Source: Candidatus Caccousia avicola
GTDB taxonomy: Bacteria > Bacillota > Clostridia > Oscillospirales > Acutalibacteraceae
Direction: 5' to 3'
DNA: 51,156 nt
Assembly: GCA_018712435.1 (NCBI GenBank)
Contig: DVGZ01000042.1
Span: 1 to 51,156, forward strand
Each line of letters starts with the position of its first letter. Position 1 is the first letter of the stretch. The position numbers and the translations under genes are program-made. Below, piece after piece: positions 26,038 through 35,575 of the stretch. Under the pieces are notes generated by a model, which saw nothing but the letters and a program-made list of their open reading frames with translations, was not told where the DNA came from and did no database searches.

Positions 26038-27271
26038 ATGCGAGGAAAAATGGCGCGCGTGGCAGCGGCTCTGTGCGCCGGAGCAATGCTGCTCACCGGC
26101 TGCGGCAACACCGGAAGCGGCCAGAATGCGGTGGAAAAGGTTCGTCTGATGGTGTGGTCGCCGTCGGAGGATCAGTCCCAGTCGAGCGGACAGTGGCTGC
26201 AAACCAGCTGCGAAGCGTTTGCGGAAAAGCATCCCGAGTGGGATATCACCTTTGTTTACGGTGTGGCCGATGAGGCGACGGCGGCGGCGGCCGTGGCGCA
26301 GGACCCGGAAGCGAGCGCGGACGTGTTCCTGTATGCGAACGATACGCTGACCATCATGACGGACGCCAACGCCCTGGCGAAACTCGGCGGCAAATACGCC
26401 GATGAGGTGAAAGCGACCAACAGCGAAGCCCTGATTGATTCCCTTACCCTGGACGGTTATCTCTACGGCGTTCCTTTTACGACGAACACCTGGTACATGT
26501 TCTATGACAAGCGCGTGTTCAGCGAGGAGGACGTCAAGAACCTGGATACGATGCTGGAAAAGGGCGTCGTTTCCTTCCCGTTCACCAATTCCTGGTATCT
26601 GCCCGCGTTTCTATTTCGGCAACGGCTGCACGCTCTTCGGAGACGGAACGCAGGAGGAGCTCGGCGCTGATTTCGGCGGGGAAAACGCCGTGGAGGTCAC
26701 GGAATACCTGCTGGATCTGGTGCAGAATCCGAACTTCCGCATCGACCAGGACGGCTCCGGCATCGCGGGCCTTCGTGACGGCAGCATTTCCGCCATGTTC
26801 TCCGGCTCCTGGGACGCCGCCGCCGTGCGGGAAATCCTCGGGGAAAACATGGGCGTGGCCGCTCTCCCCACCTACACGCTCAACGGCGAGGAAAAACAGA
26901 TGTACGCTTACGCCGGATCCAAGGCGATCGGCGTGAATACCTCCACGAAATACATGGTGCCGGCCGTGGAGCTGGCGGTTTATCTCGGCTCCGCCGAGGC
27001 CCAGCAGCTTCACTATGAGCTGCGCAATGTGATTCCCTGCAACACGGAGCTGAACGCGGATCCCGCCATTGCGGACGATCCGGTGGTGCAGGCGCAGAAC
27101 GACACCTTTGATCGCACATCCATCCTCCAGCCCTTCGTCTCCGCCATGAACAACTGCTGGACGCCGGTGGAGAACATGGGCAAGGCCATCCGCAACGGCA
27201 ATGTGACGAAAGAAAATGCCGCGGAGCAGACGCAGGCCATGAACGACGCGATGAACAGCGACGGAATCTGA
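26038..27271 (+). pseudogene. Maltose/maltodextrin-binding lipoprotein (MalE type), frameshifted
   Basis: Signal peptide and lipobox (MLLTGCGN, C around residue 22) followed by a MalE-like binding protein: LMVWSPSEDQ, DVFLYANDTLTIMTDANALA, YGVPFTTNTWYMFYDKRVFS. The frame is lost at about 26608-26611 (CCCGCGTTTCTATTTCGG) where one extra base follows LPAF. Removing it gives YFGNGCTLFGDGTQEE and an unbroken reading to 27271, total about 410 residues, the normal length. As written, the first frame stops at 26670 after a short wrong tail. Either a real +1 mutation or a sequencing error. AAGGAGG lies upstream of the ATG. Confidence 0.88.
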
Positions 27272-27291
27272 ACATAACGTGAGGTGTGACA

Positions 27292-28672
27292 ATGAAACGG
27301 TTACATGCAAATTCGGGGGAAGGCGCTTCTCCCTATACCTGCGCGGCCGCACTGCGGCAGGGAGGCCCGGCGACCCGTCTTTCCGCTCTGGTGATGGGTC
27401 TGGGAAACATGGCCAACGGGCAAATCCTCAAGGGACTCCTGTTTCTTGCCGTTGAGGTGGCTTACATCTTCTTCATGATCCGTACCGGTATCTACAATCT
27501 GTCCATGCTGGTGACGCTTGGCTCCGTGGAACAGGAGGAGGTCTGGGACGAAGCCCAGTAGGTCTTCCTGTACACCAAGGGCGATCAGTCCATTCTGCTT
27601 CTGCTCTACGGCGTCGCCACCATCCTGCTGACGGTGCTTCTGATCTGGGCCTGGCGCGGATCGCTGCGCAGCGCCTACAAGGCGGAATGTTTGAAAAAGC
27701 AGGGAAGCCATGTGAACAGCTTCCGCGAGGACCTCGCTTCGCTGCTCGACGAAAACCTGTACCGCCTGCTGATGACGCCGCCGATGTTCTTCATTGGCGC
27801 CCTGACCATTCTGCCGCTGATCTTCATGATCTGCATGGCCTTCACCAATTACAGCAAGATTGACAACCATCTGGTGCTGTTCGACTGGGTGGGGCTCGAC
27901 AACTTCGCGACCCTGTTCGATTCCAACAGTATCCTGGGCAGCACCTTCTGGTCGGTTCTGATCTGGACGCTGGTGTGGGCGGTGTTCGCCACCTTCACCA
28001 ACTATATTTTCGGTATGATTCTCGCGCTTCTCATCAACCGCAAGGAAACGAAAGCCAAGGGCTTCTGGCGTTTCTGCTTTGTGCTCTCCAGCGCGGTGCC
28101 GATGTTCGTTTCCCTGCTGATTATGCGCACGATGCTCCAGCCGAACGGCGCGGTGAACGTTCTTCTGCGCAGCCTGGGGATTATCGCCCAGGACGCGAGC
28201 CTGCCGTTCTTTACCGATCCCACCTGGGCGCGTGTCACGGTCATTGTCATCAATATCTGGGTGGGCGTTCCCTACACGCTCATGCCAGCTTACGGGCGTT
28301 CTGCAAAACATTCCCAGCGAGCTGTATGAAGCCGCGAAGGTGGACGGCGCCGGACCGGTGCGCACCTTCTTCAGCATTACCCTGCCCTATATGCTCTACG
28401 TCACAACCCCGTATCTCATTTCCGCCTTTACCGGCAACGTGAACAATTTCAATGTCATCTATCTGCTTTCCGGCGGCGACCCGGTGACCAATCTTTCCTC
28501 CACGGCGGGCAGCACCGATTTGCTGGTGACCTGGCTCTACAAGCTCACCATCGACAAGCAATATTACAACGCCGGCGCTGTTGTGGGCATTCTGACCTTT
28601 ATTATTCTGTCCGTCGGCGCTTTGTTCACCTACCGCCACAGCAAGTCCTATAAAGAGGAAGGAGGATTCTGA
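27292..28672 (+). pseudogene. Maltodextrin ABC permease (MalF type), amber codon and frameshift
   Basis: MalF-like permease of about 460 residues if repaired. Start ATG at 27292 after GAGGTG. An in-frame TAG at 27559-27561 (WDEAQ-stop-VFLYTKGDQ) stands where CAG would be natural. A +1 insertion near 28285 (CATGCCAGC) separates VGVPYTLM from QLTGVLQNIPSELYEAAKVD, which holds the EAA motif. Both flanks continue in good family resemblance, with helices throughout and a long loop before FWSVLIWTLVW. lplB in this window ends with TAG, so amber is a real stop here. Two independent lesions make a functional protein unlikely unless they are sequence errors. Confidence 0.87.
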
Positions 28673-28675
28673 GTC

Positions 28676-29543
28676 ATGAAACAATATAAGAGCGCGAAGG
28701 CCGCCCGCCGGCGCACCAATGTTATTGTCCATATCGTTCTGGCCATCCTCGCCGTCATCTGGATATTTCCGGTGCTGTGGGTGATCATGACCAGCTTCCG
28801 CGCGGAGAAGGGCTCCTACGTTTCGACGTTCTTCCCGCAGGGCCTGACGCTGGACAATTACACCCGCCTGTTCACCGATACGGCGGTGCTGAATTTCCCT
28901 CAGATGTTTATGAATACGCTGATCATCGCAATCTGCTCCTGCCTGCTCTCGAGCTTCTATGTGCTCTCTGCTTCCTACTGCCTGTCCCGGATGCGGTTTA
29001 AGATGCGCAAGCCGTTCATGAACATGGCGATGATTCTCGGCCTGTTCCCGGGCTTTATGTCCATGATCGCCGTATACTTTATCCTGAAAGCCGTGGGCCT
29101 GACGGAGGGTTCAATGATCCGTCTCGCGCTGATCCTGTGCTATTCGGGCGGCGCGGCGCTTAGCTTCCAGATTGCCAAGGGCTTCTTTGACACCACGCCC
29201 TATGCCGTGGACGAGGCCGCGCTGATCGACGGCTGCACACGCTGGAAGATCTTCACGAAGATCACGCTGCCGCTGAGCAAGCCGATCATCGTGTATACGC
29301 TTCTGACCGCTTTCATCGGCCCGTGGGTGGATTTCATCTTTGCGAAGGTGATCTGCCGCGCGAACTCCGACCAGTACACGGTGGCGATTGGCCTGTGGAA
29401 GATGCTCGAAAAGGAATACATTGACAGCTGGTATACCAGCTTCGCGGCCGGCGCGGTGCTGATCTCGATCCCGATCGCGCTGATTTTCCTGAAGCTGCAA
29501 AAAATACTATGTGGACGGCATGTCCGGCGCTGTGAAGGGCTGA
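28676..29543 (+). pseudogene. Maltodextrin ABC permease (MalG type), frameshift at the last codons
   Basis: MalG-like permease with six helices and EAA loop DEAALIDGCTRWKIFTKITL. It is normal up to LKLQK near 29498; an A-run of six (29499-29504) then shifts the frame. With five A's the end would read KYYVDGMSGAVKG and stop at 29543, the classic MalG C terminus. As written, the frame runs on to 29605 with an unrelated tail that overlaps the pullulanase start. The protein may still work because only the last residues change. No ATPase gene is present, as in the other importer of this window. Confidence 0.85.
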
Positions 29544-29564
29544 CGCCGAAGGGAGTGTGTCTCT

Positions 29565-31499
29565 ATGGCCGGAAGGAAAGCTGGCTTTGCAAGCAAGCAA
29601 TTTGAAAAACAGTTTCACTATGGAAAGAGCGATCTCGGCGCGGTGCTGACGCGGGAGGGGACGGAATTCCGTCTCTGGGCGCCCACGGCCGAGCGGGTGG
29701 AGCTGCGGCTGTATCGTTCCGGCCATGAAGGCGGCGCGTTCCGCACGGAAGCCCTCTGCCGTGCAGAAAAGGGTGTTTGGGTGTGGAAATGCGCTGAGCA
29801 GCTGAACGGAATCTATTATGATTATCTGGTCACCGTGGACGGGGAAAGCCGTGAGACGGCGGACCCCTACGCGAGGGCCTGCGGCCTGAACGGGCGGCGC
29901 AGCATGGTAATCGATCTCGCCGCCGCCGCTCCCGAGGGCTGGCAGGAGGACGCCGCCCCGCCCAGGCAGGCGGAGGACGTCATTTACGAGCTTCATGTGC
30001 GGGAGTTTTCCTGGGCGGAGAGCGGGGGCTTTCCCGCGTCCGTGCGGGGAACCTATGCGGCCTTTTGCTGTGATAACACCTCCCTGCCCGGCCATCCGGA
30101 GCAGTCCACCGGTCTGGCGTATCTGCGGGAGCTTGGCGTGACGCATGTGCAGCTGATGCCCGTCTATGATTTCGGATCGGTCGATGAATCCGATCCGGAC
30201 GGTTCCTTTAACTGGGGATACGATCCCGTTAATTACAACGTCCCGGAGGGCTCCTATTCCTCCGATCCCACGCGCGGCGACGTGCGGGTGCGCGAGCTCC
30301 GGGAGCTGGTGCAGTCTCTGCACAGGCAGGGCTTCCGCGTGGTGATGGATGTGGTGTATAATCATACCTACAGCCGCGACTCCTGGCTGGAACGCACCGT
30401 GCCGGGCTACTATTACCGCACCCGGCGGGATGGATCGGATTCCAACGGCTCCGGCTGCGGAAATGACATTGCCAGCGAGCGTTCCATGTGCGCGCAGTAT
30501 ATTCTGGACTCCGTCCTGTTCTGGGCGGAGGAATATCACATGGACGGCTTCCGGTTTGATCTGATGGGGCTGCTGGACGCGGAACTGATGCAGCGGATCC
30601 GCGCCGCGCTGGACGAACGCTTCGGGCGTGGGGAAAAGCTGGTGTACGGCGAGCCCTGGGCCGCGTCGTCCACCGCCTGCCGGAGAGGGACACGCCTTGC
30701 GGATAAGGCCGCCCTTTCCTCGCTGGATCCGGAGATCGGTGCGTTCTGCGACGCGGTGCGGGACGCGGTCAAGGGGAGCGTTTCCAAACGGCAAAGTCCC
30801 GGCTTTGTGAACGGAGGCCGTAACTTTGAGGAGCGCATTCTGCAAAGCGTGACGGCCTGGTGCGGGGGTGAAGGCGCTTTCCACGCCGCCGCTCCCTCCC
30901 AGGTGATTACCTATCTCTCCTGCCATGACGACATGACGCTCTGGGATAAGCTGGTGGCCACGCTCGATCCGAATCTGGACTGGGACCGCGGTACGGAAAA
31001 GGTTCTGCGGGCGAACCGTCTCGCGGCGGCCATCTGTATGACCTGCCAGGGGCGGCTGTTTCTCCTCTCCGGCGAGGAGTTCGGGCGAACCAAGCAGGGC
31101 GAGGACAATACCTTCCGATCCCCCATTGAGATGAACCGGCTGGATTGGCAGCGGGCGTGGGACAACAGGGATCTGGTCGCGTATTACAGGGGGTTGATTG
31201 CCCTGCGCAAGCAGATCCCCGCTCTGTGCGACAAGAGCGTCCGCGCGCGGGAACGCGTGCTGCATGCGTCCGTCCCCGCGCCCCGCTGCGTTACGGTGGA
31301 GCTGGACAATCCGGAAGGACCCTGGAAGCGGATTCTGCTGATCTATAACGCCTCCTCCCGGGCAGTCTCCGTTCCCCTGCCGGACGGCCGCTGGAATCTG
31401 CTGGCGGACGGCGAACAGAGCTTCTGGTGGCGCGCACCGCATCCGGTGAAGGAGGCCAAGGCCGCGCCGGGGACTGCTTTGATTTTGGGTCTTGCTTGA
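29565..31499 (+). CDS. pulA: Type I pullulanase (GH13, CBM48 N-domain), cytoplasmic
   Basis: A 644-residue debranching enzyme that hydrolyses alpha-1,6 bonds in pullulan, glycogen or limit dextrins. N-terminal CBM48-like module (LTREGTEFRLWAPTAERVEL), then the GH13 barrel with the pullulanase signature NWGYDP (216-221), nucleophile D332 (GFRFDLMG), acid/base E363 (YGEPWA) and D455 (SCHDDM). No signal peptide, so it acts on imported or stored glucan. GAAGGGAG precedes the ATG at 29565. Intact, unlike the three transporter genes before it. Confidence 0.92.
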   Translation: MAGRKAGFASKQFEKQFHYGKSDLGAVLTREGTEFRLWAPTAERVELRLYRSGHEGGAFRTEALCRAEKGVWVWKCAEQLNGIYYDYLVTVDGESRETADPYARACGLNGRRSMVIDLAAAAPEGWQEDAAPPRQAEDVIYELHVREFSWAESGGFPASVRGTYAAFCCDNTSLPGHPEQSTGLAYLRELGVTHVQLMPVYDFGSVDESDPDGSFNWGYDPVNYNVPEGSYSSDPTRGDVRVRELRELVQSLHRQGFRVVMDVVYNHTYSRDSWLERTVPGYYYRTRRDGSDSNGSGCGNDIASERSMCAQYILDSVLFWAEEYHMDGFRFDLMGLLDAELMQRIRAALDERFGRGEKLVYGEPWAASSTACRRGTRLADKAALSSLDPEIGAFCDAVRDAVKGSVSKRQSPGFVNGGRNFEERILQSVTAWCGGEGAFHAAAPSQVITYLSCHDDMTLWDKLVATLDPNLDWDRGTEKVLRANRLAAAICMTCQGRLFLLSGEEFGRTKQGEDNTFRSPIEMNRLDWQRAWDNRDLVAYYRGLIALRKQIPALCDKSVRARERVLHASVPAPRCVTVELDNPEGPWKRILLIYNASSRAVSVPLPDGRWNLLADGEQSFWWRAPHPVKEAKAAPGTALILGLA

Positions 31500-31525
31500 C
31501 AATGGAGAATCCCAATGGGTATGAT
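31496..31525 (+). promoter_or_regulatory. Internal promoter before the debranching-enzyme gene
   Basis: TTGACA (31496-31501), 18-base spacer, TATGAT (31520-31525). The -35 overlaps the pullulanase stop codon. It would allow the last hydrolase genes to be transcribed separately from the transporter genes. Confidence 0.55.
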
Positions 31526-31570
31526 GTTGAAAACAGGTCATAAGCGATAAAAGGAGAAGGGAAGCCACAC

Positions 31571-33547
31571 ATGCGTTTACTCTATGGAAAACAGGATTTT
31601 CGAGACGGCGTGAGAGGACAGGAAAGCTGCTGGCTGCTGACAAACGGGCTGGGCGGCTTTTCGTCGCAGAATCTCATCGGCGGGGCCAGCCGCAACGATC
31701 ACGCGGTGCTGATGGCCTGCACGGTGCCGCCGAACCAGCGGTGGAATCTGATCCACCGGCTGGAGGAGGTGCTCACCGTACAGGGGCGCAACGTGCATCT
31801 GTCCAGCCAGCGGTTTGCGGACGCACCCGAGGAGGAGGGCTGGAAGCACCTCTCCTGCGTGGAGGTGGACGGCCTGCCCCGGTGGCGTTATCAGACGCAG
31901 GGCGTGCAGGTGGAAAAGATGCTTGCGCTGGATTGGGAACAGAATACGCTGGTTGTGCGCTATGAGGTGGAAAATGAATCCGGCTCGGCCTGCGCTCTGA
32001 CCATCACGCCCTGGCTGCAATTTGTCCCGAAGGGACAGGATCTCGATCCGGGGCAGCCGTTTGTGTTCCGGGATCACGCGGTGGAGTCCGCGGGACTGCG
32101 GATGCGCCTGTTCACCAACGGTCGCGTCGAGCCGCTGGCACTCCGGTTCCAGACGCTGCAATACGATTATGACGTCTGCGACGGGCGGCGCGCACAGGGG
32201 CTTACGGCGGCGAACCACCGGATCCGCTTCACCATGTCCGACGGAGGAAGGCGTAAGCTGGAAATTGTCTATTCCCTGGAGGAAAATGTGCCCTCCGCGT
32301 CCTCGATCCTGCGCGGCGCGCAGAGACGGATGCGGCGGCTGGAGAAGCAATGCGGCCTGCATCACCCCGCCGCCCGGCAGCTCGCGGTGAGCGCGGACGC
32401 GTTCATTGTGCAGCGCCAATCCACCGGGGCTAAGACCATCCTCGCGGGCTATCCCTTCTTCGAGGATTGGGGACGCGACACCATGATCGCCCTGCCCGGC
32501 TGTACGCTGGCGACGGGCCGTTTTGAGGACGCCCGCAGTATTCTGGAAACCTTCCTGGAGCATGAGCGCGGCGGGCTGATGCCGAACCTGTTCCCGGAGG
32601 GAGGAAAGGAGCCGCTCTACAATACGGTGGACGCGGCGCTTCTCTTTGTCAACTGCGTTTGGCTCTACGCGCAGAGGACGGAGGATTGGGACTTTGTGCG
32701 CCGGGCCGCCTGGCCGGTGATGAAGCGCATTGTGGCGTCGTACCGGAAGGGAACGGACTTCGGGATCCATATGGACAGCGACGGCCTGATTGCCGCCGGG
32801 CAGGATCTGGATCAGGTGACTTGGATGGATGTGCGAATCGGGGAGATTCTGCCGACTCCGCGCCACGGAAAACCGGTGGAGATCAATGCTTACTGGTACA
32901 ACGCGCTGCGGATTCTGGAGCATCTGGCCCCGCGCATGGAGGAAAACGGCGAATCCTACGCCGCCCTCGCGGAGCAGGTGCGGGAAAGCTTTACGCATCA
33001 GTTCTGGATGGAGGAAAAGGGAGCGCTGCGCGACCTTGTCTCCGGGGGCCCGGAAGATGTCCAGATCCGCTGCAACCAGATCTGGGCGGTGTCCATGCCG
33101 TTTTCCATGCTGAGCCCGGAGCAAGAAAAACGGGTGGTGCATACGGTGCTGCGCGAGCTTTACACCCCCGTGGGCCTGCGCACGCTTTCCCCGTCCGATC
33201 CGGCTTTTCATCCCACTTACGGCGGAGAGCAGGAGCAGCGCGATCTCGCGTATCACCAGGGGACGGTGTGGCCGTTCCCGCTGGGAGCGTTTTACCTGTC
33301 CTATTTGAAGGTACACAACTATACGCTGGGAGCTGTCAAGCAGGTCCGGGAATGGCTGGACGCGCTGATCCCCGCACTTCGCGAGGGCTGCGCCGGTCAG
33401 CTTCCCGAGATCTACGACGGGGAGAATCCCACCGCTTCGCGCGGCTGCTTTGCGCAGGCGTGGAGCGTGGGAGAGCTGCTGCGCGTGTATGAAGCGCTCG
33501 AACGCCCGCAAACGCGGGAGTCTGGAAAGAAGGAGAGAAACCGATGA
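31571..33547 (+). CDS. Amylo-alpha-1,6-glucosidase / glycogen debranching enzyme (GH133 type)
   Basis: A 658-residue protein with the bacterial GDE layout: N-terminal beta-rich domain (ESCWLLTNGLGGFSSQNLIG) and a C-terminal alpha/alpha barrel (about 275-640) with YPFFEDWGRDTMIALPG (D303), QDLDQVTWMDVRIGE, INAYWYNALRIL and the late YHQGTVWPFPLGAF. It removes single alpha-1,6-linked glucose stubs. AGGAGAAGGGAAG lies upstream of the ATG. Its stop overlaps the start of the next GH13 gene (ATGA at 33544-33547). Complete. Confidence 0.9.
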   Translation: MRLLYGKQDFRDGVRGQESCWLLTNGLGGFSSQNLIGGASRNDHAVLMACTVPPNQRWNLIHRLEEVLTVQGRNVHLSSQRFADAPEEEGWKHLSCVEVDGLPRWRYQTQGVQVEKMLALDWEQNTLVVRYEVENESGSACALTITPWLQFVPKGQDLDPGQPFVFRDHAVESAGLRMRLFTNGRVEPLALRFQTLQYDYDVCDGRRAQGLTAANHRIRFTMSDGGRRKLEIVYSLEENVPSASSILRGAQRRMRRLEKQCGLHHPAARQLAVSADAFIVQRQSTGAKTILAGYPFFEDWGRDTMIALPGCTLATGRFEDARSILETFLEHERGGLMPNLFPEGGKEPLYNTVDAALLFVNCVWLYAQRTEDWDFVRRAAWPVMKRIVASYRKGTDFGIHMDSDGLIAAGQDLDQVTWMDVRIGEILPTPRHGKPVEINAYWYNALRILEHLAPRMEENGESYAALAEQVRESFTHQFWMEEKGALRDLVSGGPEDVQIRCNQIWAVSMPFSMLSPEQEKRVVHTVLRELYTPVGLRTLSPSDPAFHPTYGGEQEQRDLAYHQGTVWPFPLGAFYLSYLKVHNYTLGAVKQVREWLDALIPALREGCAGQLPEIYDGENPTASRGCFAQAWSVGELLRVYEALERPQTRESGKKERNR

Positions 33548-35265
33548 ACTTCGCGGCAGTTTTCCATCGGGCGCAGGCTCCCTACAGCTATGCCCGGAAC
33601 GAGGACGAGCTGGTGATCCGGCTGCAAACCGACCCGGATGTGGAGCAGGTCTTTCTGCATTGGGGCGATCCGTTTGAAGCCGGAATCCTCGGCGGAGCCG
33701 AGCGGTGGCACGGCGAACGGATGGAGCTGCCGCGCCCTCTGCGGCTGCGGCATGTGTGCTGGTGGACGGCGGTGATTCGCCCGCCCTACAAGCGGTGCCG
33801 GTATCATTTTGAGCTTCATCAGAACGGCGAAACGTGGCTGTTCGGAGAGGACGGCTTCTGCACGCCCGAGGAGCAGCAGAGGGACGGCGCGCCGGCCGCG
33901 TTTTACCAGCCGTGGATGAATCCCTCGGATATCCCCTCTCCGCCGCAGTGGGTGCGCGATACGGTCTGGTATCAGATTTTTCCCGATCGTTTCCGCCGCG
34001 CCGGATCGGAGCCGGGGGAAACGCCGTGGCGCACCGGCCCTGTGACAAACGGGGAACGCTTCGGCGGCAATCTGGCCGGGATCCGGGAAAAACTCGGGTA
34101 TCTGCGGGATCTCGGCGTGAACGGGCTGTACCTGACTCCGATCTTCGCGGCGGGCTCGGTACACAAATACGATACGGAAAGCTATGAGCGGGTGGATCCG
34201 GACTTCGGCACCAACGAGGAGTTTGCCGCGCTGGTGCGGGAGGCGCACGATGCCGGGATCCGCGTGATGGTGGACGCGGTGTTCAACCATTGCGGGGCTC
34301 TGTTCGCGCCCTGGCGGGATGTGGTCGAAAAAGGCCCAGCGTCCGCTTACTGGGAGTGGTTTCTGGTCAACCGCTGGCCGCTTCCGGAGGAAAGACGGGA
34401 TACCCGCGACGGCCGGTATTATTCCTTTGCCTTCTCCGATCAGATGCCGAAGCTGAACACCAATCATCCGGAGGTGATTGAGTATTTCTGCGGCCTGTGC
34501 GAGCGTTGGGTCCGGGAGTATGGGGTGGACGGCATTCGCTTTGACGTCGGGAACGAGGTATCCCACCATTTTCTGCGGGAGATGCGCCGGCGTGTGCTGG
34601 CTGTCCGCTCGGACGTGTATCTCCTGGGCGAGATCTGGCATGACGCGTCCCCGTGGCTGGAGGGAGACGAGTATGACGCGGTGATGAACTATCCGTTCCG
34701 GCAGGCGGTGGCAGATTTCTTTTCCCATCCCCGGCGCACGGCGCGGGAGCTTGGCTGGAGCCTGTATGAATGTCTGGGGCGCTACCGCAGCCAGACAACG
34801 GAGATTCTGTTCAATCTGCTCGATTCTCATGACACCGATCGGCTCTTCACGCGCGCGGGCGGTGAGGACAGCTTCTTCCAGCAGCTCACCCTGCTTCTGA
34901 CGCTTCCCGGCAGTCCGAGCCTGTTTTACGGCACGGAGATTGCCCTGCCCGGCGGCCATGACCCGGACTGCCGCCGCTGCATGCCGTGGGACGAGTTGGA
35001 AACGCCGGAAAACAAGGAGCGTATCCGTCAGGTGAAATGCTTGATTGGCTTGCGCCGCACCCTGCCCGATTTGAAGGGCGGGGCGCTGGAATTTGTGGAG
35101 ACGGATCCGGGAAGCCGGTTTGTTCGATACCGCCGCGGTGAGGTGGAGGTTCTGCTGAACGCGGGAGAGACGGACAGGGAAGTTGCGCAGGGTCGGGAGG
35201 TGCTGTTCTGCCGCGGCCTGCATGACGGTCTCCTGGCTCCCGGCGGAGTCTGCGTTTGGCGCTGA
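33544..35265 (+). CDS. GH13 cyclomaltodextrinase / neopullulanase-type alpha-glycosidase
   Basis: A 573-residue GH13_20-like enzyme. N-terminal CBM34-like domain (about 1-125), then the barrel starting with VWYQIFPDRF. Catalytic residues are D334 (GIRFDVGNE), E363 (LLGEIWHD) and D430 (LDSHDTDR). It hydrolyses cyclodextrins, short maltodextrins or pullulan in the cytoplasm. Translation is coupled to the debranching enzyme by ATGA. The C-terminal beta domain is present to GVCVWR. It is followed by a truncated HAD gene and an alpha-glucosidase. Confidence 0.88.
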   Translation: MNFAAVFHRAQAPYSYARNEDELVIRLQTDPDVEQVFLHWGDPFEAGILGGAERWHGERMELPRPLRLRHVCWWTAVIRPPYKRCRYHFELHQNGETWLFGEDGFCTPEEQQRDGAPAAFYQPWMNPSDIPSPPQWVRDTVWYQIFPDRFRRAGSEPGETPWRTGPVTNGERFGGNLAGIREKLGYLRDLGVNGLYLTPIFAAGSVHKYDTESYERVDPDFGTNEEFAALVREAHDAGIRVMVDAVFNHCGALFAPWRDVVEKGPASAYWEWFLVNRWPLPEERRDTRDGRYYSFAFSDQMPKLNTNHPEVIEYFCGLCERWVREYGVDGIRFDVGNEVSHHFLREMRRRVLAVRSDVYLLGEIWHDASPWLEGDEYDAVMNYPFRQAVADFFSHPRRTARELGWSLYECLGRYRSQTTEILFNLLDSHDTDRLFTRAGGEDSFFQQLTLLLTLPGSPSLFYGTEIALPGGHDPDCRRCMPWDELETPENKERIRQVKCLIGLRRTLPDLKGGALEFVETDPGSRFVRYRRGEVEVLLNAGETDREVAQGREVLFCRGLHDGLLAPGGVCVWR

Positions 35266-35292
35266 AATACAGTATCAAGGAGGAATACACGG

Positions 35293-35525
35293 ATGAAAAT
35301 GGTTGAGGCGGTCTTTTTTGATTTGTATGGGACGCTGATCCGCATCCATACCGACGAAGAAAATCTGGGCCGTGTATGGAAACCGCTTTCCTACCTGTAT
35401 GGGTATTATGGTGCGTCCTACACCCCGGAAGCGCTGCGGGAAGCATATCGCGGACAGATTGAAAAGCAGGAGGCTATTGTACCGGGGCCGACTACGCGGC
35501 GCTCCTGCGGGAACTTCTGCTGTGA
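35293..35525 (+). pseudogene. HAD-superfamily phosphatase remnant with the middle missing
   Basis: The first 64 residues (VEAVFFDLYGTLIRIHT with nucleophile D10, then SYTPEALREAYRGQIEKQEA) are the start of a HAD hydrolase with part of its cap. After about 35483 the frame is meaningless, but the other frame reads ADYAALLRELLL and stops at 35525, typical of a HAD C terminus. Motifs II-IV and most of the core are gone, so this is a remnant in which both ends survive. The start has AAGGAGG. The intact gene was probably a sugar-phosphate phosphatase such as a beta-phosphoglucomutase relative. Confidence 0.72.
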
Positions 35526-35575
35526 AGTCCCACGGGGAAAAAGCGACGGATCCAGCAGCAGAAGGAGGAACAGCC

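Noticed and set aside
27559-27561. TAG read as an amino acid (stop-codon recoding) in the MalF-like gene
   Set aside because: lplB in the same window ends naturally at TAG (15869-15867), no suppressor or insertion element was seen, and the gene has a second lesion.
29334-31643. A 769-codon minus-strand frame over the pullulanase gene
   Set aside because: Shadow of the GH13 gene, with no start signal or domain.
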